A stretch of DNA of 64,000 bases, from positions 62,001-126,000 of the forward strand of contig NZ_SNXY01000011.1 of NCBI RefSeq assembly GCF_004362745.1, given 5' to 3'. A program made the translations under genes and the position numbers. The DNA comes from Oharaeibacter diazotrophicus. Its GTDB lineage: Bacteria; Pseudomonadota; Alphaproteobacteria; Rhizobiales; Pleomorphomonadaceae. The notes under the pieces are model-generated. The model did no database searches. It was not told where the DNA came from and saw only the letters and a program-made list of their open reading frames with translations. The stretch's first letter is position 1, and each line of letters begins with the position of its first letter. Below are positions 8,354-16,410 of this stretch, in pieces.

Positions 8354-9061
8354 TCAGCCCGGTCCCGGCAGGCCGTGGGCCCAGGCGATCCGGGCGGCGA
8401 GGTCCGGCGCTCCGAAGGCGAGCGAGCCCATCACCACGGTGTCCGCGCCGGCGGCGCGCAGCGCGGGCACGGTGGTGTCGCGGATGCCGCCGTCGGCGGC
8501 GAGCACGGTGCCGCCGGGGCGGCCGGCGGCGGCGATCAGGGCGCGCGCCTCGCCGAGGCGGCCGGTGGCGGCCGGCGACAGCGACTGGCCCTTCACGCCG
8601 ATGGCGGTGCCGAGCAGCGTCAGGAAGGCGAGCCGCGGCAGCACGGGCGCGACCGCCGCGACCGGCGTGTCCCACTTCAGCACCACGCCGGCGGCGACGC
8701 CGAGATCGTCGAGGCGGTCGAGCGCCGGCACCAGCGCGGCGTCGTTCTCAAGGTGGACGCTGACGAGGTCGGCGCCGGCGTCGACGAACTGGTCGATCTG
8801 GTCGAGGAGGATCGCGTCGGCCACCATCAGGTGGACGTGGATCGGCTTGTCGGTGAGTTCGCGGACGCGGGCGACCTGATCGGGGAAGAACAGGAAGGAC
8901 GGCGCGAAATGGCCGTCGGCGACGTCGACGTGCCAGACGTCGGCGTGGGCGTCGGCGCGCGCGACGTCGTCGGCGAGGCGGACGAGGTCGGCGGACCACA
9001 GCGAGAATTCGCAGAGCAGCCGGTGCTTCGGCAGGGCGGAGAGGCGGTCGGGTCGGGTCAT
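8354..9061 (-). CDS. Ribulose-phosphate/allulose-6-phosphate 3-epimerase family protein
   Basis: A 235-aa TIM-barrel 3-epimerase. The family active site is visible: FSLWSADL (Ser), WHVDVADGHF (His, Asp), HVHLMV (His) and LAADGG (Asp), together forming the metal site and acid/base pair. The phosphate loop reads GVKGQS rather than the GFGGQ of housekeeping Rpe, which suggests a specialised epimerase such as AlsE. It overlaps the hydrolase gene before it (ATGA) and lies between a hydrolase and a ROK kinase in the sugar operon. Confidence 0.85.
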   Translation of the reverse strand: MTRPDRLSALPKHRLLCEFSLWSADLVRLADDVARADAHADVWHVDVADGHFAPSFLFFPDQVARVRELTDKPIHVHLMVADAILLDQIDQFVDAGADLVSVHLENDAALVPALDRLDDLGVAAGVVLKWDTPVAAVAPVLPRLAFLTLLGTAIGVKGQSLSPAATGRLGEARALIAAAGRPGGTVLAADGGIRDTTVPALRAAGADTVVMGSLAFGAPDLAARIAWAHGLPGPG

Positions 9062-9879
9062 CGGGTGGCGGATCCGGGGAGGGCGGCGAGGAAGTCGGCG
9101 ATGGCGGCGGCGACTTCGGCGGCGTGGCGGGCGCGGTCGTCGGCCTTGGGGTGGACGACGATCAGGCGCGCGCCGGGGATCGCGGCGGCAAGGGCCTCGG
9201 CGGTCGCCATCGGGTGGATCGCGTCGCGGGTCGTGCCGATCACCAGCGTCGGCACCGCGAGGGCGGCGAGGTCCTCGCGCGGGATGCCGGGGCCGTCGGC
9301 GGAGATCCGCGTCAGGAGCGCCGCGGTGGTCGCGATTGGCTCGCGGGCGAAGAAGCCGAGGAGCGAGGCGAGGTTGTCCGGCGCCTCGGCGGCGAGCGTC
9401 CGCGCGGCGTCGGACGCCTCGAACAACCGCCGCGCCTCGGCCGGCGGATGCGCGGCGAGGAGGTCGCCGACCAGCACGTTGGCGGAAAGGTTCGCCGGAT
9501 TCGGATCGGCGACCCAGGCGGGCCGGACCAGCACCAAGGCGCGCACCAGCGCCGGCCGGCGCACCGCGAGCCGCGTCGCGATCGCCGCGCCCATCGAGAC
9601 GCCGCCGAGCGCGACCGGGCCGAGGCGCTCCGCCTCGATCACGGCGGCGACGTCGCCGGCGAAGGTCGCGATCGAGAAGGCCGATGCTTCGCCGGATTCG
9701 GATCCGCCGTGACCGCGGCAGTCGAGGGTGAGGACGCGATGGCCGGCGAGACGATCGGCGACGTCCGCGATGGCGGCGGCGCTGCCGCAGAGGCCGTGCT
9801 GCAGCACCAGCGCCGGGCCGTCGCCGCGGTCGTGGAGGTCGAGGCGGAGGCCGTCGCGTGCGAACGGTCGGACGGTCAT
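9058..9879 (-). CDS. Alpha/beta-hydrolase in the sugar operon
   Basis: A 273-aa alpha/beta-hydrolase. The nucleophile elbow GGVSMG, oxyanion-hole region LQHGLCGS, Asp in GTTRDAIHP and a C-terminal His near RARH give a full triad. Such enzymes in sugar operons often open a lactone made by a Gfo/Idh-type dehydrogenase, and one of those is two genes upstream; this role is inference. No signal peptide. The start ATG at 9879 overlaps the preceding isomerase's stop. Confidence 0.8.
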   Translation of the reverse strand: MTVRPFARDGLRLDLHDRGDGPALVLQHGLCGSAAAIADVADRLAGHRVLTLDCRGHGGSESGEASAFSIATFAGDVAAVIEAERLGPVALGGVSMGAAIATRLAVRRPALVRALVLVRPAWVADPNPANLSANVLVGDLLAAHPPAEARRLFEASDAARTLAAEAPDNLASLLGFFAREPIATTAALLTRISADGPGIPREDLAALAVPTLVIGTTRDAIHPMATAEALAAAIPGARLIVVHPKADDRARHAAEVAAAIADFLAALPGSATR

Positions 9880-10706
9880 CGCCGCGCCTCGGTCAGCGGC
9901 CGCAGGAAGGCGGCGACGTCGGCAGCCTCGCCGGCGTCGAGGCCGTGGGTGACCAGCGGGCCGTCGAAGCCGGCGGCGGCGAGGGTCGCGACGAAATGCG
10001 GGAAGTCGACGACGCCGCGGCCGGCGGCGGCGAAGGCGCCGTCGGGACGGCGGTCCTTGGCGTGGGCCATGGCGATGCGGGAGCCGAGCCGGGCGACGGC
10101 GTCCTCGACGAGGCCGCGGCGGACGTCGGCGGCGGCGACCTCGAACAGGTTGGCGGGGTCGAGGACGATCTTCAGCCGGGGCGAACCGACCTCCACGATC
10201 AGCCGCTCGGCGCGGGCGGCCGAGGACACCACGTTGGCGAGTTCGGGCTCGATGCCGAGGTCGACGTCGAAACGCTCGGCGATCGCGGCCGCCTTCTCCA
10301 TCTCGGTGACGAGGTCTTCCCAGGCGTCGGGACGGTCGTTGTCCGGGTGGTGGCGCCACTGGTCGTCGGGATCGCGTGTGCCGGTGCAGAGCGTGATCAT
10401 GCCGGTGCCGATCGCCGCGCAGGCGGAGGCGAGCACGGCGAGCCGGCGCAGGCCGTCGAAGCGGACGGCGAGGTCGGGGTGGATCATGTTGTAGGTGCCG
10501 GACACCGCGGCGATCGCGACGCCGGTGGCGGCCGCGGCGGCGGCGACCGTGGCGGCGGCGGCCTCGGGGATCTCGTCCGGCATCGCCGGCAGGCCGAGGC
10601 AGGCCATGTTGAACTGGACGCAGTCGTAGCCGGCGGCGCGGGCGGCGCCGAGCACGGTCGCGGCGTCGGTGCCGGGGAAGGTCTTGGCGAAGATACCGAG
10701 GCGCAT
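9876..10706 (-). CDS. Sugar-phosphate isomerase/epimerase, xylose isomerase-like TIM barrel
   Basis: A 276-aa protein of the AP-endonuclease-2/xylose-isomerase-like family. MRLGIFAKTF opens the barrel. Metal-ligand regions are GIEPEL, KIVLDPAN, AHAKDR and VTHGLD. Relatives are sugar epimerases, myo-inosose dehydratases and hydroxypyruvate isomerases. Position between a Gfo/Idh oxidoreductase and a hydrolase suggests conversion of an oxidised (keto) sugar. Its ATG overlaps the Gfo/Idh stop by one base. Confidence 0.8.
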   Translation of the reverse strand: MRLGIFAKTFPGTDAATVLGAARAAGYDCVQFNMACLGLPAMPDEIPEAAAATVAAAAAATGVAIAAVSGTYNMIHPDLAVRFDGLRRLAVLASACAAIGTGMITLCTGTRDPDDQWRHHPDNDRPDAWEDLVTEMEKAAAIAERFDVDLGIEPELANVVSSAARAERLIVEVGSPRLKIVLDPANLFEVAAADVRRGLVEDAVARLGSRIAMAHAKDRRPDGAFAAAGRGVVDFPHFVATLAAAGFDGPLVTHGLDAGEAADVAAFLRPLTEARR

Positions 10707-11782
10707 CAGACCGCTCCCTCGACCTGGTCGAGGCGCACCGGCCGACGCGTCTCGGCGGAGCGGGCGATCGCGACCATGGCGCGCACGCTGGCCACGCCGT
10801 CGGCGGCCGAGGCGCCGGTCATCGGCGCGCCGTCGAGGATCACGTCGGCGAAGCCCTCGACCTGACGGCGGTAGAAGTGGCCGTCGGCGCCGAGGACGCG
10901 GCGGGTGGTGCCGTCGGCCTCGTGGAAGATGTCGACCTCGCTGGTCTTGTAGTACCAGGGGTTGAAGGTCTTGCCGAGAATGCTGCCGTTCTCGCCGTAG
11001 ATCTGGAAACCCTCGTGCCAGTCCATGCGGACGGCGACGGTGAGGTCGAGGTGGCCGAGGGTGCCGTCGGCGAAGGCGACGTCGACGAACCAGCAATACG
11101 CTCCGAAGCGCTCGGAGAGGCGGGCGTCGACCTCGACGATGTCGCCGGCGAAATAGCGCGCGACGTCGACGAGGTGGCAGCCGTGCGCCAGCATGAAGTA
11201 GCGCCGCTTGTCGGCCTTGGGATCGCCGGCGGGACGGCGCGCGTTCCGGCTGGTCACGATCAGCGGCTGGACCGCGTCGGTCATCGGGTAGCGGTGGGTG
11301 CTGTCGCAGTACCAGGCCTTGAGGGCGAGGCGCTGGCCCATGCCGTCGTCGACGAAGGCCTTGGCGGCCTGGAGGCCGGCGTCGAAGCGCTTCATGTGGC
11401 CGACCTGGAGCACGAGGCCGGAGCGCGCGACGGTGCGGGCGAGGTCCTCGACCTCCTCGACGGCGACGCCGAGCGGCTTCTCGCAGAGCACGTGCTTGCC
11501 GGCGGCGAGCGCCTTCAGGGCGGCCGGCACGTGGAAGGCGTCGGAGGTGGCGACGATCACCGCCTCGACCTCGGGGTCCGCCAGCATGGCATCGTAGTCG
11601 GCGTAGCTCTTCGCCGGCGCGTGGGTCGCGGCCATGCGCGCGCGGAGGTCGTCGGCGACGTCGCAGATCGCGAAGAGGTCGGCGTTGCGCGCCTTGGTGC
11701 AGCTCTCGAAATGGGCGGCCTGGGCGATCGGGCCGCAGCCGAGCACGCCGATCCTCAGCCTGCGTTCGTCCTTGCGGGGCAT
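10706..11782 (-). CDS. Gfo/Idh/MocA-family sugar dehydrogenase
   Basis: A 358-aa NAD(P)-dependent oxidoreductase. The Rossmann motif GVLGCGPIAQA is at residues ~12-22, and the family signature CEKPLG follows near residue 100, where the Lys is catalytic. The C-terminal sheet domain contains HGCHLVDVARYF with the substrate-binding His/Asp. Relatives oxidise inositols, glucose derivatives or 1,5-anhydro sugars. It is followed by the isomerase and hydrolase. Start ATG at 11782, about 150 bp after the transporter ATPase, a gap holding a strong hairpin. Confidence 0.88.
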   Translation of the reverse strand: MPRKDERRLRIGVLGCGPIAQAAHFESCTKARNADLFAICDVADDLRARMAATHAPAKSYADYDAMLADPEVEAVIVATSDAFHVPAALKALAAGKHVLCEKPLGVAVEEVEDLARTVARSGLVLQVGHMKRFDAGLQAAKAFVDDGMGQRLALKAWYCDSTHRYPMTDAVQPLIVTSRNARRPAGDPKADKRRYFMLAHGCHLVDVARYFAGDIVEVDARLSERFGAYCWFVDVAFADGTLGHLDLTVAVRMDWHEGFQIYGENGSILGKTFNPWYYKTSEVDIFHEADGTTRRVLGADGHFYRRQVEGFADVILDGAPMTGASAADGVASVRAMVAIARSAETRRPVRLDQVEGAV

Positions 11783-11812
11783 AAGGGTCCACTCCGGATC
11801 AGGGTGGGGCGG

Positions 11813-11868
11813 CCGCCGGCCCGGGGGGAGAGGCACCCGCCGGGGGAGGGCGGCGGGCGGGCCGGCGG
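11813..11868 (-). terminator. G+C-rich intergenic hairpin after the ABC ATPase gene
   Basis: The 11-bp arms CCGCCGGCCCG (11813-11823) and CGGGCCGGCGG (11858-11868) are exact inverted repeats with a 34-base loop. It lies between the transporter and enzyme halves of the operon. No U-tract follows, so partial attenuation or mRNA protection is more likely than full termination. Confidence 0.35.
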
Positions 11869-11930
11869 CGGCCCGAGGGCGGTGGCGATCCGGGCGGACG
11901 TGCCGCGGCCGGATCGTCACGGGCCGGCGG

Positions 11931-12683
11931 TCAGCCGCCGACCATGAGCTTGACGACCTCGTCGTGGTTGGTCTCGGCGATCCGCCGTTCGCCGGCGAGC
12001 TGGCCGCGGCGCAGCACGACGATGCGGTCGGCGACCGCGAAAATGTCCTGGAGGTTGTGGGAGATGAAGATGATCCCCTGCCCCTGGGACTTCAGCGTCC
12101 TGACGAGCTGGACCACCTTGCGCTGCTCGGGCACGCCGAGGGCGGCGGTCGGCTCGTCCATGATCAGGACGCGGGCCTTCCAGTAGATCGCCCGGCCGAT
12201 CGCCACCGCCTGACGCTGGCCGCCGGAGAAACGGCCGACCGGGGCGTCGAGGCGGTTCACGTGGAAGTCGAGGCGGGCCATGGTCTCGCGGGCGGCCTCG
12301 GCCATCTTGGCGCGGTCGATCACCGGGAGGACGCCGAGGATCTTCCGCATCGGCTCGCGGCCGAGGAAGATGTTGGCGCCGATGGTCAGGTTGTCGGCGA
12401 GCGCGAGGTCCTGGTAGATCGTCTCGATGCCGTGGCCACGGGCGGCCTCCGGGGTCGGGAAGTGGACCGGCTGGCCGGCGAAGCGGATCTCGCCCTCGTC
12501 CGGCTGGTAGACGCCGGAGATGGTCTTGATCAGGGTCGACTTGCCGGCGCCGTTGTCGCCGGCGAGGGCGACGCACTCGCCCGGCATCAGCCGCATCGAG
12601 ACGTCCTTGAGGGCCTGGACGCCGCCGAAGCGCTTGGCGACGCCGCGGACTTCGAGGATGGGTTCGGACGTGGTCGCGGCCAT
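11931..12683 (-). CDS. Sugar ABC transporter ATP-binding protein, single NBD (FrcA-like)
   Basis: A 250-aa ATPase. Walker A is GDNGAGKST at residues ~43-51, the signature is FSGGQRQAVAIGRAI, and Walker B is VLIMDEPTAALG. The H-loop is FISHN. Unlike RbsA/AraG it has one nucleotide-binding domain, as in FrcA of the Sinorhizobium fructose/mannose/ribose importer, and so would act as a homodimer. It is 3 bp after the permease gene and belongs to the 14875-4978 operon. Confidence 0.93.
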   Translation of the reverse strand: MAATTSEPILEVRGVAKRFGGVQALKDVSMRLMPGECVALAGDNGAGKSTLIKTISGVYQPDEGEIRFAGQPVHFPTPEAARGHGIETIYQDLALADNLTIGANIFLGREPMRKILGVLPVIDRAKMAEAARETMARLDFHVNRLDAPVGRFSGGQRQAVAIGRAIYWKARVLIMDEPTAALGVPEQRKVVQLVRTLKSQGQGIIFISHNLQDIFAVADRIVVLRRGQLAGERRIAETNHDEVVKLMVGG

Positions 12684-12686
12684 TGC

Positions 12687-13730
12687 TCAGCGGTCCCCGA
12701 GGCGGTGCTGGGTCTGGTCGACGAGCACCGAGATGATGATGACCACGCCGACCGCGACGAACTGCCAGAACGGCTCGACGTTGATGAAGACGAGGCCGTA
12801 CTGGATCACCGCGATCACCAGCGCGCCGGCGACGGTGCCGAGGATGGTGCCGGAGCCGCCGAACAGGCTGGCGCCGCCGATCACCACCGCGGCGATCGAG
12901 TCGAGCAGCAGGGGCTCGCCGGCCTGGGCGGCACCGGCGGTGAAGCGGGCGGCGTAGAGCACGCCGCCGAGGCCGGCGCAGAGCGCGGACAGCAGGTAGA
13001 GCTTCTGCTTGTGGCGGGAGACGTCGATGCCGGCGCGGGCGGCGGCGTTCTCGCTGGCGCCGATGGCGTAGGTGTGCTGGCCGAAGCGGGTCTGCGACAA
13101 CAGGTAGTGCATCGCCAGCAGGAACAGCACGGCGACAACGACCACGGTCGGCACGCCGAGCACGCGGCCGTTGCCGAGGGCGGCGAACCAGGAGTTCGAG
13201 ACCGGCACGGTGGTGCCGCCGGCGATCAGGAAGGCGGTGCCGCGGGCGACGCCGAACATGCCGAGCGTGCCGATGAAGGGCGGCACCTGCAGCTTGGCGA
13301 TCAGGAGGCCGTTGATGATGCCCGGCAGGGTCGAGACCGCGACGCCGGCGAGGATGCCGACCAGCATGGCCGGGAACGGCGGCATGGCGGTGCCGGCGAG
13401 GTTGGTGGCATGGGCGGCGACCACGGCCGACAGGCCCATGATGAAGCCGATCGACAGGTCGATGCCGCCGGAGATGATCACGAAGGTCGAGCCGAGCGCC
13501 AGCAGCAGCGGCGCCACGGCGAAGATCGTGATCGACTGGAGATTGTAGGCCGAGCCGAAGAAGGTGGTCTGGTAGGCGACCTGGGCCCACACCTCGAAGA
13601 ACACGACCAGGAAGGCGAGGAAGAGCCAGGCGCGCAGCTGCGCCAGCTTGGCGATCACGCGCATCGCCCCGCCGGAGGCGGGAGTCGGCGCGCCGACCGT
13701 TCGGGCTGGAGTGGACATCGGCCGATCCAT
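12687..13730 (-). CDS. Sugar ABC transporter permease (FrcC/RbsC-like)
   Basis: A 347-aa inner-membrane protein with about ten hydrophobic segments and the BPD_transp_2 signature GGIDLSIGFIMGLSAVVAAH. The TYAIGASENAAARAGIDV block is the cytoplasmic loop that contacts the ATPase. Starts at ATG 13730 or 13718 are both possible; neither has a strong ribosome site. With only one permease gene the transporter is presumably a permease homodimer, as usual for the carbohydrate class CUT2. Confidence 0.92.
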   Translation of the reverse strand: MDRPMSTPARTVGAPTPASGGAMRVIAKLAQLRAWLFLAFLVVFFEVWAQVAYQTTFFGSAYNLQSITIFAVAPLLLALGSTFVIISGGIDLSIGFIMGLSAVVAAHATNLAGTAMPPFPAMLVGILAGVAVSTLPGIINGLLIAKLQVPPFIGTLGMFGVARGTAFLIAGGTTVPVSNSWFAALGNGRVLGVPTVVVVAVLFLLAMHYLLSQTRFGQHTYAIGASENAAARAGIDVSRHKQKLYLLSALCAGLGGVLYAARFTAGAAQAGEPLLLDSIAAVVIGGASLFGGSGTILGTVAGALVIAVIQYGLVFINVEPFWQFVAVGVVIIISVLVDQTQHRLGDR

Positions 13731-13855
13731 TTCTGTCGGGGGGTCGGAAGACCGGGGCGGTGCCGCCGGGAAGGGGCGCCGGGCGGGGCGCCGGGTGTGC
13801 GCGGCCGGCCGTCGAGGGCCGGCGGGCGGGTGGTCGGTCGGGGCGTGGCCGTCCT

Positions 13856-13888
13856 CCCGGCGGCCCGGCGCGGGGCCGGACCGCCGGG
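13856..13888 (-). terminator. Hairpin between binding-protein and permease genes
   Basis: The arms CCCGGCGG (13856-13863) and CCGCCGGG (13881-13888) are exact inverted repeats with further G+C pairing inside. It begins 10 bp after the binding-protein stop on the minus strand. Such hairpins commonly protect the upstream message and reduce read-through, raising binding protein over membrane subunits. No poly-U follows. Confidence 0.45.
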
Positions 13889-13897
13889 CGGCGGGGA

Positions 13898-14875
13898 TCA
13901 CTCCTGGTAGACGAACTTGGCGACGTTCGGGTCTTCGATGTTGGTCTTGTCCATCACGGTGAAGCCGGTGCCGATCGAGGTCGGGACCGACTGGCCGGTC
14001 AGGTGGGCGTAGGCGGCCATGACGCCGAAGTAGCCGATCTCGGCCGGGTGCTGGGCGATCGCGATGTCGACGAGGCCGGTCTTCAGGTTGTCGACAATCG
14101 AGGTCGGGGCGTCGAAGGCGACGACCTTGACGGCGCCGGACTTGCCGGCCTGCTGCACGCCGTTGGCGGCGCCGAGGGCGGAGAACAGGTTGGCGCCGAA
14201 CACGCCGACGAGGTCGCCGTTGCGGGCGATCACCGACTGCAGCTGCGAGGCCGCCTTGTTGGCGTCGTTGTCGTTGTACTGGGTGTCGAGCACCTCGATG
14301 CCCGGGAAGTTCTTCATCTCGTCCTTGAAGCCTTCCTCGCGCTGGTCGGTCGTCGAGATGCCGGGCTTGACGTTGGAGACGTAGACCTTGCCCTTCTCGC
14401 CGACGGCCGCGGCGAGCGCGCGGGCCGCCATGCGGCCGCCGAGCACGTTGTCCGAGGCGACGTAGGAGATCGGGAAGTCGGCGTCGCCGGCGCCGGTCTG
14501 GTACTTGCCGGTACCGATGAAGGTGTCGACGGTGACGACCGGGATGCCGGCGTCGATCGCCTTGCGCAGCGGCTCGACCAGCTGGGTCTTGTCGGTCGGG
14601 GCGATCAGGATGGCGTCGGGCTTGCGGGCGATCACCGCGTCGAGCACGGGCACCTGCAGCACCGGGTTGAAGTCGGGCGCGCCCTGGAACACCAGCTCGG
14701 CGCCGACGGCGGCGGCGGCGGCCTCGGCGCCCTTGCGCATCGAGATGTAGAAGGCGTCGGTGGTCAGGCCCGGGACCAGGGCGATGGTGAACTTCTTGTC
14801 GGCGGCCTCGGCGGCACCGGCGAGCGCGGCGACGCCGACGGCCAGGGCGGCGACGGCGGTGAACAGCTTCCTCAT
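13898..14875 (-). CDS. Sugar ABC transporter periplasmic binding protein
   Basis: A 325-aa periplasmic-binding-protein-like I (RbsB family) protein. The signal peptide is MRKLFTAVAALAVGVAALAG with cleavage around AAEAAD. Mature residues FTIALVPGLTTDAFYISMRKGAEAAA, GAPDFNPVLQVPVLDAVIARKPD and GVFGANLFSALGA follow the two-domain sugar-binder pattern. GGAGAGGGG precedes the ATG at 14873-14875. It is the first gene of the eleven-gene operon and would set the sugar specificity, which cannot be read from sequence. Confidence 0.93.
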   Translation of the reverse strand: MRKLFTAVAALAVGVAALAGAAEAADKKFTIALVPGLTTDAFYISMRKGAEAAAAAVGAELVFQGAPDFNPVLQVPVLDAVIARKPDAILIAPTDKTQLVEPLRKAIDAGIPVVTVDTFIGTGKYQTGAGDADFPISYVASDNVLGGRMAARALAAAVGEKGKVYVSNVKPGISTTDQREEGFKDEMKNFPGIEVLDTQYNDNDANKAASQLQSVIARNGDLVGVFGANLFSALGAANGVQQAGKSGAVKVVAFDAPTSIVDNLKTGLVDIAIAQHPAEIGYFGVMAAYAHLTGQSVPTSIGTGFTVMDKTNIEDPNVAKFVYQE

Positions 14876-15378
14876 GGCGTTTCCCCTCTCCTCCACGTGG
14901 GCCGCGGTGTCCCTTCGCGGGACCTCCTCCCGGCGGCCGGTCGACGATCCGGGCGCGGCGGCCCGGATGGCGCCCGTCGGGCGCGCGGCGGACCGCCGGA
15001 GGGCGATGCCCGCCGCCGCACCCTCCCAGGTGCCGCGGCTCTCCCCGGTCCGAGGGGCAGACTAGGGGTGTGCCCCGAAGTGGTCAAGCCAAAAGTTTCC
15101 GCGGATAAAATTTGGAATTTGCAGATGCAAATTTGAGAAAAGCGTTATTGCACCATAACTTATCGCCGAATTGGCGCCGCATTCACGCCGCAGTGCAGCA
15201 TGACAAAGCGCGGTGCGGGGACGAAATCCGGGGCCGAATGTAAAGTCCGATGTTCGCGCGGAAAAAATTCCGTGTTATCCAGAACCCCGCGGGACGTTTA
15301 CGGCGTGCGCCTTCGGTCGCGTCGCGCGAGCCGCGAATTCGTGGCACGGTCCGCCGGCGGGTGCGGGGTTCGGTGGGG
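14876..15378. other. Divergent control region of the sugar operon and its LacI regulator
   Basis: About 500 bp without a gene. The part 15075-15180 is clearly A+T-richer than its surroundings and carries the LacI-type palindrome at 15116-15133; the remainder is G+C-rich. A frame that is open from 15250 into the regulator gene shows no family similarity before about 15380, so I treat it as leader. Confidence 0.6.
15116..15133. promoter_or_regulatory. Probable LacI-family operator
   Basis: AATTTGCA-GA-TGCAAATT, an 18-bp palindrome with perfect 8-bp arms, sits in the A+T-rich part of the region between the sugar operon (minus strand) and the LacI regulator (plus strand). Length and symmetry fit a LacI-family dimer site. 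Its position 240 bp before the binding-protein ATG implies a long leader. Confidence 0.6.
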
Positions 15379-16404
15379 ATGTCGGAGCGCAAGGTCAGGA
15401 ACATGGTGGAGTTCGCGGAGGTGAGCGGCCTGTCCCGCCCCACCATCGCGAAATACTTCGCCGATCCCGCCAGCGTCCGGCCGCAGACCCGCCAGCGCAT
15501 CGAGGCGGCGCTGGTCAGGCACGACTTCCGCCCCAACCTGTTCGCGGTCAACCTCAACAAGAAGACGTCGAACACCATCGGCGTCGTGGTGCCCGACACC
15601 ACCGACCCGTTCTACGCCGACCTCGTCCGCCACATAGAGCTCGACTGCGCCGCCAACGGCTATCTCGTGGTGGTGCTGAGCTCGCACGGCGACCCGCGCA
15701 TGGAGGCGCGGTCGATGGACTCGCTCCTGATGATGCGCGTCGCCGGCGCCATCGTCGCCCCGCTCGGCCTCGACACCGACGTCGGCATGGTCGACAGCCT
15801 GCGCGCGCGGGTGCCGGTGGTATTCCTCGACAGCCGCCTGGACGACCGCTCGCCCTTCGTCGGCACCGACAACTTCCAGAGCATCGGGCTCATTACCGAG
15901 TATCTCTGCCGCACCGGCGACCGGCCGACCTATCTCGAACTGCCCGCCGTCAACCACAACGGCGACCAGCGCCGCGACGCCTACGTCCGCACCATGGAGC
16001 GGCTCGGTCTCGCGCCCGAGGTGATCACCCTCGGCAGCGCCCACAGCTGGCGCTTCGAGGACGTCGGCCATGCCGAGACCCTGCGCCTCCTCGAAGGCAC
16101 CGGCCTGCCGACCGCGACTGTGCTGTGCTGCAACGACCGGCTGGCGCTCGGCGTGATGGCCGCGGCCTACCAGTCGGGCATTCGCGTCGGCCGCGGGCCC
16201 GGCTGCCAGCTCCGCGTCGCCGGCCACGACGACCAGCCGCACAGCCGCCATCTCTGCCCGCCGCTGACGACGGTGGCGCAGGACGTCCGACAGCTCGGCA
16301 GCCGCTGCGTCGACATCCTGCTCGCCCGCCTCGACGACGGCGCCGACATCCGCCCCGAGCAGATCGCGCTCGAGGCCCGCCTGATGATGCGGGCGTCGGC
16401 CTGA
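15379..16404 (+). CDS. LacI-family transcriptional regulator
   Basis: A 341-aa protein. The helix-turn-helix lies at residues ~10-35 (VEFAEVSGLSRPTIAKYF) followed by the hinge (TRQRIEAAL). The periplasmic-binding-like effector domain starts at NTIGVVVPDTTDPFYADL, with LCCNDRLALGVM and RVAGHDDQPHSRHLCPPLTTV typical of the family. The ATG at 15379 gives normal length; an ATG at 15403 would cut into the HTH. Divergent from the sugar operon, it most likely represses it through the palindrome at 15116-15133 and is released by the sugar or a phosphate derivative. Confidence 0.9.
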   Translation: MSERKVRNMVEFAEVSGLSRPTIAKYFADPASVRPQTRQRIEAALVRHDFRPNLFAVNLNKKTSNTIGVVVPDTTDPFYADLVRHIELDCAANGYLVVVLSSHGDPRMEARSMDSLLMMRVAGAIVAPLGLDTDVGMVDSLRARVPVVFLDSRLDDRSPFVGTDNFQSIGLITEYLCRTGDRPTYLELPAVNHNGDQRRDAYVRTMERLGLAPEVITLGSAHSWRFEDVGHAETLRLLEGTGLPTATVLCCNDRLALGVMAAAYQSGIRVGRGPGCQLRVAGHDDQPHSRHLCPPLTTVAQDVRQLGSRCVDILLARLDDGADIRPEQIALEARLMMRASA

Positions 16405-16410
16405 TCGGGT

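Noticed and set aside
7337-9712. A 791-codon plus-strand frame across the ROK kinase, epimerase and hydrolase genes
   Set aside because: Composition is Gly/Ala/Arg-rich with no motif; the minus strand carries three well-formed overlapping genes with active-site residues.
14876-15249. Riboswitch in the long leader of the sugar operon
   Set aside because: No conserved aptamer pattern could be recognised; a LacI palindrome explains regulation more simply.
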